A stretch of DNA of 12,336 nucleotides, taken from NCBI GenBank assembly GCA_014621425.1, contig JAANBB010000741.1:1-12336 (forward strand), read 5' to 3'. Both the position numbers and the translations under genes were made by a program. This DNA comes from Cylindrodendrum hubeiense (lineage: Eukaryota > Ascomycota > Sordariomycetes > Hypocreales > Nectriaceae). Below, piece after piece: positions 1-8,100 of the stretch. Below the pieces are notes generated by a model. The model was not told the origin of the DNA and did no database searches. It worked only from the letters and a program-made list of their open reading frames with translations. Position 1 is the first letter of the stretch. Every line of letters begins with the position of its first letter.

Positions 1-287
1 TTGGATGCTGGGTTGCACGTGCATGACTCGCCCGCTTGGGGCACAAACCGCGTCAATAGAGATGCGACCAGAGACCAGGTACGAAGTACTCGGTCCTCCA
101 TACACGTCCGTTCTCCATACAGGTACCGGCATTCCGTCTGGCGCTTGCCGACATGTGGACGAGGAGGTTGCCGGCGGGCGACACCAAAGACGCGAGCCCC
201 ACATCCTCCTCGTGGCCGTGGATCAAGTAACCGGCCCTGCGAGTGAGTCCCTGTCGAGGCTCCTGCAAACCTTGGTTCGCGGGGTTC

Positions 288-307
288 GCCATCGACCGCC
301 ATCGACC
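288..307. repeat. 10-bp tandem duplication
   Basis: The unit GCCATCGACC occurs twice in direct succession (288-297 and 298-307). It lies in non-coding DNA and looks like a simple replication-slippage duplication. No function is implied. Confidence 0.7.
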
Positions 308-727
308 CTCATCTGACGGGTGCTCGCCCAGCCACCCAATTGAGGCAGCACATGCACATGCTTCGAAGCCACGGACGGGTTTGGCAATAGCAGACCCAGC
401 ACCGCCTAGGCGGAGTGCCCCCCTCCCCTTCGCTCGCCTTGCAGCCTTCTCCGCAACCGGCCAGCCAAAAGTCCGTCAGCTTGCCCACGAGACTTGCGAT
501 GCATTGTGGGATGCAGTCGCTGCAGTGGACAGACCGGTGTACGATAGAGGCTTAGCAGGCGTGTTAGCTACCTCGTAGCAGGCACATCCCAACCCCCCAA
601 TCGCCTGATAGCCTCACCAGGTCGGTCGAGGCAGCGCCCTGAGCCCGCCGCTAGCACAGCACAATCCCCGCCGGCCTGCTGGAGCCAGAAGCACAGCGCT
701 ATCGAAAATCCACCGACACCACCCATC

Positions 728-747
728 CCACATCCACATCCACATCC
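728..747. repeat. CCACAT hexamer microsatellite
   Basis: Three perfect CCACAT units (728-745) plus a partial CC. They lie in the pyrimidine-rich stretch just upstream of the 909 gene, probably in its 5' leader or core promoter. On the minus strand the repeat makes an artificial alternating peptide, which is why a false ORF appears there. Confidence 0.7.
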
Positions 748-849
748 TATTTCCTCGCCCACGCGGGCCAGCCAATTCCGCAACTTTCGTCGCCCCAGAC
801 TTCTGGCACACATCTCCCGAGTCCAACCCGAAGCCACACGCCTTGCGTC

Positions 850-903
850 ATGCGCATACCGAGAACGCTGCGATTGTCCACTCCGGTTGCAGGAACCTGT
901 TAG
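850..903 (+). promoter_or_regulatory. Upstream ORF before the 909 gene
   Basis: An ATG at 850 opens a 17-codon frame (MRIPRTLRLSTPVAGTC) that stops at TAG 901-903, five nucleotides before the main ATG at 909. It is in a different frame from the main CDS. If transcription starts upstream of 850, scanning ribosomes meet this ATG first, and main-ORF translation would need leaky scanning or reinitiation. The very short spacing disfavours efficient reinitiation and suggests a repressive effect. The transcription start cannot be seen, so the uORF is real as sequence but unproven as a regulator. Confidence 0.45.
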
Positions 904-908
904 GCGCT

Positions 909-2732
909 ATGGAGGAGGCGAGGCTCCTAGAGAGCCTGCAGCACAGGCTGGCCGACCTCGACCGCAAGGTTCACGCCTATCGCCACGACATGGAGGCCGA
1001 CTTCCTGCGCTACTACCATGATCTGCTCGGCGATGTCTCTCCCTCCGTCGCCGTTCAAATTCGCCAATCCCTTGCCAAGTCCTTGATCAACTATCCAACC
1101 CTCAGTCTCGACCTCGATCTGGCTGACTCACGAACGTTCGCCCGGCCCGGATCGGGGCAACGCCACCACTCTCCGCCGACGGTTGTCTCTACCCCCGGAT
1201 CGGGAGCCACGGATCCTCCAGGGAGTCCTCACGACAAAGAGGAGGAGCTTCAGGGTCTTTTTACCCCGAGTTACCTCCCGTTGCTTGACAGCTCTCCAAG
1301 ACTGCAGTCTCCCCCTGTCGCCGTCGCCGGTCCCTCCAATCCCTCCCGTCCCCTGCTGTTGCCTGACCCAGGCATCGAGGCAGAGGGGCAAGGCGCAGAC
1401 ATGGGTCAGCAAGGAGGTTTGCAGGCATTCCAGGCATTGCAGGACGCCTTGCCAGCGACTCCTCAGCTGCCTACTCGGCCAGGCCACGTTCGCCAGTCTA
1501 CCGATGACACAACCTCGTCAGTGCTCTCGGATCGAAGCGATGTTAAAACCCCACGAAGCGCACTCCGCCGGTCCTCCAGTTCATCCAAGCCTCCCCAAAG
1601 TCCGAGGCGAGTCCGGTTTGACTTCATGGGAGCGGAAGTTCTTCCTACAGCCTCGCCACAAGCGACTGATTTCATGACACCTTCGCCCGTCTCACCCACC
1701 CCGTCGGCCGAACCTGTCAGCTCTAGGTCCATGCTACACGACGATTTCGAAGACCAGTTGCCACCTCGCAAGATATCGTCGTCAGAGGCATTGAGAGCCC
1801 TTTCCCGTGCACCTCTTGACTCGGGAACGGTCTGGACAGTTGTTAACCCTCACCGAGACGAGATCCTTATAGAGCAGGAGGAGATGGTTTCATCACCCTG
1901 GAGCGATCAGAACACCTTTCTGCCCGCCGCACCAGAACCTCCGATGTCGTCCCGCGGCCCCGAACCACTTCGAACGTCTCGAAAATTAGGAAGCGTCAGC
2001 GAAGAACCAGAGGATGTTGACGAGGATAACTCTTCCGATGAAGAGTTTCTTTCTATGGCCAAGCCGAAATCATTCACCAATAAACAAGTGCCCACCTCGC
2101 CATCTCCGACAAAAGAATCTCATGAAGTGAAACCTAGCGCCCACATCACGACCGTCAAGTCTTCCTCAGACTCGCAAGGGGGATCCAAAGACACCAACAA
2201 CGACCCTCTCGAGGATTTTGACGCCGAGGAAGACGACATGTTTCACTTCGAGGCTGGTGGTCTGTCGGCCCCGCCAAGGCCTCGGCCAAACCCGCTCCCA
2301 GTTGAGGAAGAGGAAGAGGAGGTGGTTGAAGAAGATCTGGATGATGTACCAGAGATCAAGCCGTCTTTATACGCCACGTCGCCGGCAGTTCACATCGCGA
2401 GACCCTCCACTCTCTCGGCACCAACAACACCGACCATGGCCAAGTTTCAAGCTGGTTCTCTGGGTTCATATAAAGGACGACCTATCATAATGCCGGTGGT
2501 GCGCAACCCAGATATTCATGCTCAAGCCGCCTCACTGGGACAGTTCAATACGTTTGTAGGAGGCTTAGACGGACGCAGTGGGATGGACGAGGGCGACCTG
2601 AACAGTTTTCGTGCCAGTGTTTCCAACACGGCATACAACACGGCATTCTCTGGTACCCCTCGCAGTTTCACGGAGCGTCTGATGATGGAGGATGCACTGA
2701 TGAAGAACAAGGAAGACGCGAAGTTCCCTTAG
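909..2732 (+). CDS. Uncharacterised Ser/Pro-rich acidic protein with putative PP1-docking motif
   Basis: A single open frame of 607 residues with no visible intron. I chose the ATG at 909 because it is the first in-frame ATG; the frame extends 22 more codons upstream to a TTG at 843 but has no other Met there. I do not recognise a named family. Residues 1-70 look folded or helical (MEEARLLESLQHRLADLDRK, then a charged stretch ending near SLINYPTLS). Residues about 75-440 are low complexity, with about twenty SP/TP sites across the protein. Residues 234-237 are RVRF, preceded by SPR, matching the RVxF docking motif of protein phosphatase 1. SPTK and SPRR fit full CDK consensus sites. An acidic run (VEEEEEEVVEEDLDD) lies at 465-479. 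The last 110 or so residues are less repetitive, with NTFVGGLDGRSG and GTPRSFTERLMMEDAL, and look like a conserved tail. There is no signal peptide or membrane segment, so a cytosolic or nuclear regulatory scaffold is the guess. Function unknown. Confidence 0.85.
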   Translation: MEEARLLESLQHRLADLDRKVHAYRHDMEADFLRYYHDLLGDVSPSVAVQIRQSLAKSLINYPTLSLDLDLADSRTFARPGSGQRHHSPPTVVSTPGSGATDPPGSPHDKEEELQGLFTPSYLPLLDSSPRLQSPPVAVAGPSNPSRPLLLPDPGIEAEGQGADMGQQGGLQAFQALQDALPATPQLPTRPGHVRQSTDDTTSSVLSDRSDVKTPRSALRRSSSSSKPPQSPRRVRFDFMGAEVLPTASPQATDFMTPSPVSPTPSAEPVSSRSMLHDDFEDQLPPRKISSSEALRALSRAPLDSGTVWTVVNPHRDEILIEQEEMVSSPWSDQNTFLPAAPEPPMSSRGPEPLRTSRKLGSVSEEPEDVDEDNSSDEEFLSMAKPKSFTNKQVPTSPSPTKESHEVKPSAHITTVKSSSDSQGGSKDTNNDPLEDFDAEEDDMFHFEAGGLSAPPRPRPNPLPVEEEEEEVVEEDLDDVPEIKPSLYATSPAVHIARPSTLSAPTTPTMAKFQAGSLGSYKGRPIIMPVVRNPDIHAQAASLGQFNTFVGGLDGRSGMDEGDLNSFRASVSNTAYNTAFSGTPRSFTERLMMEDALMKNKEDAKFP

Positions 2733-3043
2733 TGAGGGCGTTTCGGGTCACGACGGAGGAGTTTTGATTTGGGCTCTTCTGCATATGGGCCACGGCTACA
2801 GGTTCTGGGATTCTGGGCACAATCACGTTGGCGGCGTTGAATCAATGGTGGTATTGCGGTGTTCATACATGGGAGGATGGGGATGGAGGTCTTGTGAATA
2901 TGAAGCATCATTCTTCTTCTTTAGCATTCTTTGCTCGGAAGAGAATGCACTATGGTTTTGTGACGGTGTTCAGAGGGACAATCCAGCATATATATAGTAT
3001 ATAATAGAACCCAAGAAGTCATGTTTAACATTTGGTGACGCGC

Positions 3044-3055
3044 ACCTAGGTACCT
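3044..3055. promoter_or_regulatory. Overlapping palindromes ACCTAGGT / AGGTACCT
   Basis: ACCTAGGT (3044-3051) and AGGTACCT (3048-3055) are each perfect 8-bp palindromes sharing four bases, giving ACCTAGGTACCT. It lies about 200 bp upstream of the PET100 ATG. From memory, TAGGTACC-type words are common in Sordariomycete intergenic DNA, but I cannot name a binding protein. It may be a dyad site for a dimeric factor or only a recurrent intergenic word. Confidence 0.35.
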
Positions 3056-3093
3056 ATTATTACCTCCCTGCTGGAATTGGACGAACCCACCCA

Positions 3094-3100
3094 CCAATCA
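3094..3100 (+). promoter_or_regulatory. CCAATCA box upstream of PET100
   Basis: A perfect CCAATCA starts 159 bp upstream of the PET100 ATG and ends 153 bp before it. This is the preferred site of the heterotrimeric CCAAT-binding complex (Hap2/3/5 in yeast, AnCF in Aspergillus), which is known to control respiratory genes. Position and sequence fit; binding is inferred. Confidence 0.45.
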
Positions 3101-3252
3101 CATTTTTGCTAACTGGTGGCGAACCGGGGTATCACTTTAGCGGGGCTATCCATATAGCGGCATCATCACCTTACCCACTCAAACCTTTGCACCCTCCTGC
3201 AACATCATACCATTTGCAATCGAACCAGCGCAGTAGGTTCCAGTTATTCAGC

Positions 3253-3605
3253 ATGGGCGGTCTCAATCTAGAAGTCTTCAAGGTAAGAGGGACCCAATCA
3301 TTTACTCCGGGCGCCCAAACAGCAACTCACAATGTCTTGCGCATTAGTTCGGCACGTATGTCATGTTCCCCATCGGGATCATGTACTACTTCGGCACGAA
3401 CCTCGACGACCGCTTCGCCATCCAGGGCTTCTGGCCCAAGCCCGAGGAGTGCAACAAGCTGCCGCGCGATCGTGATGAGATCAAGGCCGAATACGAGCGC
3501 ATCGTGGTCCGACAGAAGCTGCGGCTGGCCCGGAAATTGGAGGAGGAGCGACGACTCGCCGAGGCGCATCCCGAGCAGCAGCAGCCACATCAGAACGAGT
3601 CCTAA
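3253..3605 (+). CDS. PET100: Pet100, mitochondrial cytochrome c oxidase assembly factor
   Basis: CDS join(3253..3282, 3348..3605), 95 residues. Exon 1 encodes only MGGLNLEVFK; exon 2 continues FGTYVMFPIGIMYYFGTNL. This is the family's N-terminal hydrophobic segment (about residues 10-27), followed by the conserved FWP at 38-40 and a charged helix (about 48-85). Pet100 is a single-pass inner-membrane protein facing the intermembrane space that joins cytochrome c oxidase subunit subcomplexes during complex IV assembly; the hydrophobic N-terminus also serves in targeting. The length lies between the human protein (about 73 residues) and the yeast one (about 111). The 65-bp intron has GTAAGA and TTAG borders, and splicing restores the family sequence exactly. 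A caller that misses the tiny first exon would start at the internal ATG 3363 and cut off half the membrane segment. It is convergent with the TACO1 homologue, another COX biogenesis gene. Confidence 0.93.
3283..3347 (+). other. PET100 intron (65 bp)
   Basis: The donor GTAAGA follows the Lys10 codon and the acceptor is ATTAG before TTC (Phe11), so this is a phase-0 intron. A branch-like ACTCAC lies about 17 nt before the acceptor. The length is not a multiple of three; retention would shift the frame, giving an unrelated tail that runs to about 3675. Confidence 0.9.
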
Positions 3606-3791
3606 AATACCAACCCCTCCAATTCTCGAGGCGATACCACGGACGTGTATGATATGGGCGAGGGAGGGAAATTGAACAAGCATGACGATCTATTCACGGC
3701 GTTCGGAACGGGCATTGGAAGCACTCACACACCTCAACTCCGGGGGAAGGAGGGACAGTATTGTACAAGTTGATATGACGTTGTTCACATG
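3606..3791. other. Convergent intergenic spacer between PET100 and the TACO1 homologue
   Basis: Only 186 bp lie between the two stop codons, so it must hold both 3' UTRs and both polyadenylation sites. No canonical AATAAA is visible on either strand. The 3' UTRs probably overlap as antisense RNA. Confidence 0.6.
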
Positions 3792-4802
3792 TTATACATC
3801 CAAGCTCCTTTCTACCTTGTCCCATTCTTCTTCCTCGATGGATCCCTTGCGCACATTGGCGTAAATCGCCTTGACCTCGGGGTACTCTTTCAGTCCGGAA
3901 AAAAGGCCGTCGAGCGTCTCTGCGATTGGGGGAGAATCGATATTGACTTTTGTGTCTTCGTTGGGTGCCCAAACAATCTCCGAATCGAGAACCTCGAGCT
4001 CAAACTTCTTGGACAGTGCCTCAGTAATTGCCATGACCGTGTTGGGCTGGGTCCAGGCGAGGAAGTTGCCATCTGGCAACTCCTCGACGTCCTCCATGCC
4101 ATCGTGCTCGATTGCCTCGTCTAGAACTTCAGACAGCGTGGGACCACCCTCCTTTGCCTGGAACACGGCTCGTCCACGTCTCGTAAAGTAAAATGCGGTT
4201 GATCCGACGACGCCGCCAGCCTTTTTAACCACAAGCCGGAGGTCGTGGAGAGTGCGGGTCTTGTTGTCAGTTTCGGCGTCGATGATCATGGCGATATCCG
4301 GTGGCAAGAGGACTTCGAGGGACATAGATTCGAGTTGAGCGCCCGTCGTGGAACGGCCCTGGCCTCGTGCGACAGCGGCCTCAATCAGGTGCTTCGGGAT
4401 GCTTGCTTTCCAGGTGTTAATTTCTTATATCAGTGCCATGGATCGTCAGGTGGTACCTTTACTCGCCGCAGTAATCGCGTTTGCCAATTGGGGGTTGAAG
4501 TTCAAGTTGTCACCGTACACTACACCAGATCAGACCAGGTGAGACAAGCGAGGAGGGTCGGTTCTACTTCTGGAGTACATGGCAATGGTCTTTGTAAAAA
4601 TCTGCCGCTCGCTCATCTTCTTCTTATCGGTGACGGCTTTGATATGTTTCGTCTTGGACCACTTGTTGTGGCCCGCCCACGGGGCCGGTGTTGTCATGAA
4701 TGTGCGATGGCATTGTCGGCAGACATTCGACGATCCTCGCGGGCCAGCAATGAGGGAGCTGGACTTGGCTAGAAGTGGACGCAGTGCCTCATGGGTAGAC
4801 AT
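3792..4802 (-). CDS. TACO1: Mitochondrial YebC/PmpR-family protein, TACO1 homologue (translational activator of COX1)
   Basis: CDS complement(join(3792..4405, 4457..4519, 4568..4802)), 303 residues. Residues 1-40 are rich in Ser, Arg and Ala with few acids, as in a mitochondrial presequence. The YebC signature begins with AGHNKWSKTKHIKA (43-56), then QIFTKTIAMYSR, then a segment ending IPKHLIEAAVARGQG (about 102-116). TDNKTRT in the 614-nt last exon matches the family hallmark TDNxNRT, followed by GGVVGSTAFYFTRRG. TACO1 is needed for translation of the mitochondrially encoded COX1; bacterial YebC-type proteins relieve ribosome stalling at proline runs. The yeast orthologue is DPC29. The bacterial YGPGG glycine loop is not seen where expected; LESMSLEVLLPPDIAMII stands there, as an inferred fungal divergence. 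Both introns are very short with weak borders, so the middle 63-nt exon is easily missed. The 4325-start frame alone would lack the presequence and domain I. Confidence 0.9.
4406..4456 (-). other. TACO1-homologue intron 2 (51 bp)
   Basis: On the minus strand the donor is GTACCA (from 4456) and the acceptor is GGAAAG (to 4406), with TTAAC as a likely branch point about 10 nt before it. Splicing rebuilds an Ala codon across the junction and gives ASKASIPKH, as the family requires. The length is a multiple of three, but retention meets an in-frame TGA. Confidence 0.82.
4520..4567 (-). other. TACO1-homologue intron 1 (48 bp)
   Basis: On the minus strand the donor is GTAGAA (from 4567) and the acceptor GTGTAG (to 4520). 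Splicing joins A to TG to make Met79 and gives MYSRMYGDNLNF. At 48 bp it is near the lower limit for fungal introns, and its donor is not the usual GTAAGT/GTATGT. Retention meets an in-frame TGA about 11 codons in. Confidence 0.78.
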
Positions 4803-5176
4803 GTTGGATCAACCGAATAAAACACCTCCTAGAAACCAGTACAACTTCGTTTAATGGCCCAAGATTGCTCTGTCGGCACCACTTAATTCACTGGTCGAAC
4901 AGATGAAGCCCATCGCAGTTGACTCGACAGCTTCCAAAGATGCGCCGGGTTAAAGATCTTCCCACAACGGAGCTGTTAGGGGGGTTGGTGGGGCTTGATT
5001 GGCTACTCCCTGTACTCCCCTTGGAGCATGTGGTATGGAACGTCATGGGTGAGAGCACCAGGTAACCACTTCGCCCTTCCAAAAGACGTTGAAGAAGGCG
5101 AATTTCGGACACGAAACATTACCGACACCTCTCAACCGCAATAGGGCATCGGTGACGGCGCAACGCCTTGCTCGCC
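4803..5176. promoter_or_regulatory. Shared divergent promoter of the TACO1 homologue and LAA1
   Basis: These 374 bp separate the two start codons. They contain a CCAATCA on the minus strand (4996-5002), placed centrally. Two ATGs precede LAA1: one at 5045 opens a 6-codon uORF (MGESTR), and one at 5028 opens an overlapping frame that stops at 5142-5144. They matter only if LAA1 transcription starts upstream of them. No TATA box is obvious. Confidence 0.6.
4996..5002 (-). promoter_or_regulatory. CCAATCA box in the divergent promoter
   Basis: The plus strand reads TGATTGG, so the minus strand is CCAATCA. It ends 193 bp upstream of the TACO1-homologue ATG in its own orientation and lies 174 bp upstream of the LAA1 ATG. 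It is a perfect HAP/CCAAT-complex site, identical to the one before PET100. Confidence 0.45.
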
Positions 5177-8100
5177 ATGTCAGCAAACCAGGAGCCCGAA
5201 GCTCCAAGCCGAACCAGCGAGGCGGCGCAAGCCCCCCCCGACTCCGCGACGGCGAACCCTGAACTCGATGTCCAAAAGCTCCAATCCTTACCGGCCGAAC
5301 AACAAGAGCTGTTCCTGCTCACCTTCGTATCGGGTTTTAGCAAGCATGTGCTCCAGCTCGCCGACGATGACTGCACAGCCCAGCAGTTCTATCTCAAGAA
5401 GGAGATCTTCCAGATCATCAACCTGTCCTCTCCGCAGCCGTCCCGAGTAATAAGAAACAATTTGGGGAAATGCCTGGCACACATATTTGGAAATGGAGAC
5501 AGGAAACTGCTATTCGAGACGATCAACGATCTGGTTATAATCATCTCCGGGGGGAAATCCAAGACCGAAGCTGAGATTCGGACAAAGCATGCAGCGGTCA
5601 GCTGTCTGGGCGACGTGTTCGCCGCAGCTGGTGACAGCGCCATTGGTCTGCACCAGCTCTCCTGTTCCGTCCTGATCAAAATGCTCAAGTCCTCTTCAAA
5701 CCATGCAGGGCTTCGCGCTGCGACCCTCACTGCCCTAGGAAAGATTGCGAGGATGGTGGAAGGGAGCATGGACGAGGTCATTGCGCGGGACATTTGGAAG
5801 CAGGGGCGCAATCACGCCTCGTCTGACAAGGGATCGCTGGTCGTTGCATCGTCCTGCCGATGTCTCAAGGTTCTAGTGAAGCATACGCCTTACTTCCAGA
5901 ACTCGACGGACTTCGACAAGCTGGAGTCCGCAATTTTCAAGACCTTCGATTCCTCTACAGTCCAAGTTCGTCAAGCTGCTGCCGAGTGCTTTGCTGAAGC
6001 CCTCGTCCAAGGCCACTCAGAGACTGGCTTTGCTGATGCGCCAGTTGGAAAAGGCAAAAAGCCCAAGATAAAGGCCCTCAAACGAGTCTCCACCCATCCT
6101 GGCATCGGAGATGAGGATGAGATTCCGTCCAGGCCATCGAGCCCTGCCCCGTCTGGCAGGCGAAACCAGGCTCTTACGCTATCGTTGGCAGACATGCTAA
6201 AAATTCTGGCTACCCAGTATGTGAAACCAGCGACTTCAAACAAGGCCCGAGCAGCCATCGGCATATGCTACGGGAAACTCTTCCGCCGGTTGGGCGAAAA
6301 GCTGATCGAGACGAACTACTTGACGATCGTTGAGAGCCTCACAGTTGACGTGCTCGGACACGCAACGATCAACAATAACCGTTATCGTCTGTTGATCTCA
6401 AGGAAAATCATAGACACAGTCATTCAGGACGTTGTCGGACGGAAGATTTTGGGAGAGTCGGGACAAATCTCCTCCGCCAAGACTCTGATCAACAACATCC
6501 TAAAGAACTATCCCCAGGCCCTGACCGAGCGGCCGGAGCCCTCCAAGCATACTCTCATTACTACCCTGAGCGCAGTATCCTCACTCATCGAATCCTTGGG
6601 ATCGGCTGCCAACGGCTTCGCAGAAGCCTGCAGAGACGGTTTGTTGCAAGTTCTGCAACACCCGAGCTACTCCGTTCAAGTCTTCGCATCTCATTGCATG
6701 AAAACATTTGTTCTTGCGTGCCCCCAGCAACTACTTCCATGCCTCTCTGTTTGCATGAACAGCCTCAATCGAGAGCTTTCTTTGCTCAGCGGGACCAGAA
6801 ACTCACCGAGGAGGTGCATAGGATTCGCCCATGGGCTTGCTGCAACATTGAGCGCAAGCCCATCTCGTCCCCTCCATGGCTCGGTTGATATCAACAGTCG
6901 CGTGCTAACGATGGCAACAAACCTGCTCAAATCCAGCAGCCAGTCGGAACTTCGCGTGTCTGCCACGCAAGTCCAAGTCGCGTGGATTCTCATCGGCGGC
7001 TTGATGTCCCTTGGTCCAAACTTTGTGAAGATCCATCTGTCACAGTTGCTACTCTTATGGAAGAACGCTCTCCCAAAGCCATTGGCCAAAGACAATACAT
7101 CCGCGAGGAGTTTCCTCGAGGCGTCCTTTCTGACGCATGTGAGGGAGTGTGCTCTTGGGTCAATCCTGGCCTTCCTCGAGTTCAATAGCCGGCTTCTTAC
7201 CGTTGATGTGTCCAAGAGAATTGCGACCATGCTTCAAAGCACTTCTGCTTTCTCGAAAACTCTACCATCGAAGAAAACGACTGACGACATCTCGCAAAGG
7301 CTCAAGCCTGCTCTGCAGCTCCACGATCTAGACATGATGGTTCAGCGCCGAGTCCTGCAATGCTACGTCAAGCTTGTTAATCTCAGCCCAGCCGGCGGGA
7401 GCGAGGCTCTGTTGCAGTCCAACCTCCTCACTCTCGCGATCTCCCTTTTCGCGGACCCGGAGAATTACTCCCCAAACTCGCTGAGTGCCTCGATCGCCCA
7501 TGCGGCTGGTACTTTTGAATCCATCTGGGATGTTGGGGACAACTCTGGGTTTGGAATTACTGGTCTTGTTTCGGGCTCCAAAGTCAAGAAGCTCCCTGGA
7601 CAACAAGACGCCATGGAAGAGATCGCTGAAGATGACAGCCCTGAAGACTCCATTAACAGTCTCCTCCGGTCGCCAATCTGTGGCAGTCTTGAACACGATG
7701 CTTCGGTTTTGTACATTGGCAACATCAACAGCTCCTCGGCCGCTCCCCATCCTCCAGCCACAGAGGTAATCAACACAGCAATCCAGCTGTTCGCTTTTGC
7801 CTTTCCTCTCACCCCAGCGAAAGTTCAGGAGAGCATTCTGGAGCAAATTCGAACGTTCGCGTCTGCAGGAGTTCTGCAAAGAGACCCCGGACGCAAAGCT
7901 GCGATTAATGTCAACCTTGCGACAGCTATCCTGGCCACAATGAGAGTTGCGGTCAAAGAGACGAAGTCCCCTGCTGGAGACATCTCCAACCATGCAGTTG
8001 AAGCATTGCTACAAGATATTGTCCGCGACTTTGTGCTTGATCCTGATCAACATGTCCGAAGCCTTGGCTACGACGCTGTTGCCAGGCTCTGCAACGTTTA

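Larger units (their letters stand above)
1..842. other. Upstream intergenic region, no gene recognised
   Basis: No reading frame here resembles a known protein. The open frames on both strands are short, low in complexity and explained by GC-rich DNA without many stop codons. The stretch probably holds the promoter and 5' leader of the gene starting at 909. CCAAT pentamers occur on the + strand at 336-340, 597-601 and 772-776. There is a 10-bp tandem duplication at 288-307 and a pyrimidine/CA-rich leader with three CCACAT units at 728-745. The part before about 400 could equally be the flank of a gene lying outside the window; nothing visible decides this. Confidence 0.5.
2733..3252. promoter_or_regulatory. 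Intergenic region: 3' end of the 909 gene and PET100 promoter
   Basis: These 520 bp separate the stop at 2730-2732 from the PET100 ATG. The left half holds a T-rich patch (about 2910-2922) and an alternating TA stretch at 2987-3007 (CATATATATAGTATATAATAG without its last base fits in 20 nt). That stretch could be a TATA element for PET100 or, being about 255 bp after the stop codon, a TATATA-type 3'-processing element for the upstream gene. The right half holds overlapping palindromes at 3044-3055 and CCAATCA at 3094-3100. No coding potential was recognised. Confidence 0.55.

Noticed and set aside
1..316. Plus- and minus-strand frames of 79-103 codons at the left edge
   Set aside because: They are Arg/Pro/His-rich, mutually overlapping and match no known family, so they are not supported as genes.
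568..837. Minus-strand frames with alternating Cys-Gly or Met-Trp peptides
   Set aside because: They are produced by the CCACAT hexamer repeat and GC-rich DNA, not by a gene.
843..908. Extension of the 909 gene by 22 codons to TTG
   Set aside because: No in-frame ATG lies in this extension. Non-AUG initiation is possible but unsupported, so the ATG at 909 is used.
3106..3675. 189-residue plus-strand open frame covering PET100
   Set aside because: It is the PET100 region read through the intron and then in the wrong frame. Only its MGGLNLEVFK segment is real, and the rest has the composition of a shadow frame.
3327..3683. 118-residue minus-strand frame antisense to PET100 exon 2
   Set aside because: It is the antisense shadow of a recognised conserved gene, with no family resemblance of its own.
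7328..7993. 221-residue minus-strand frame inside LAA1
   Set aside because: It is antisense to a clearly conserved HEAT-repeat CDS. Long shadow frames are common opposite GC-rich genes, and no independent motif is seen.
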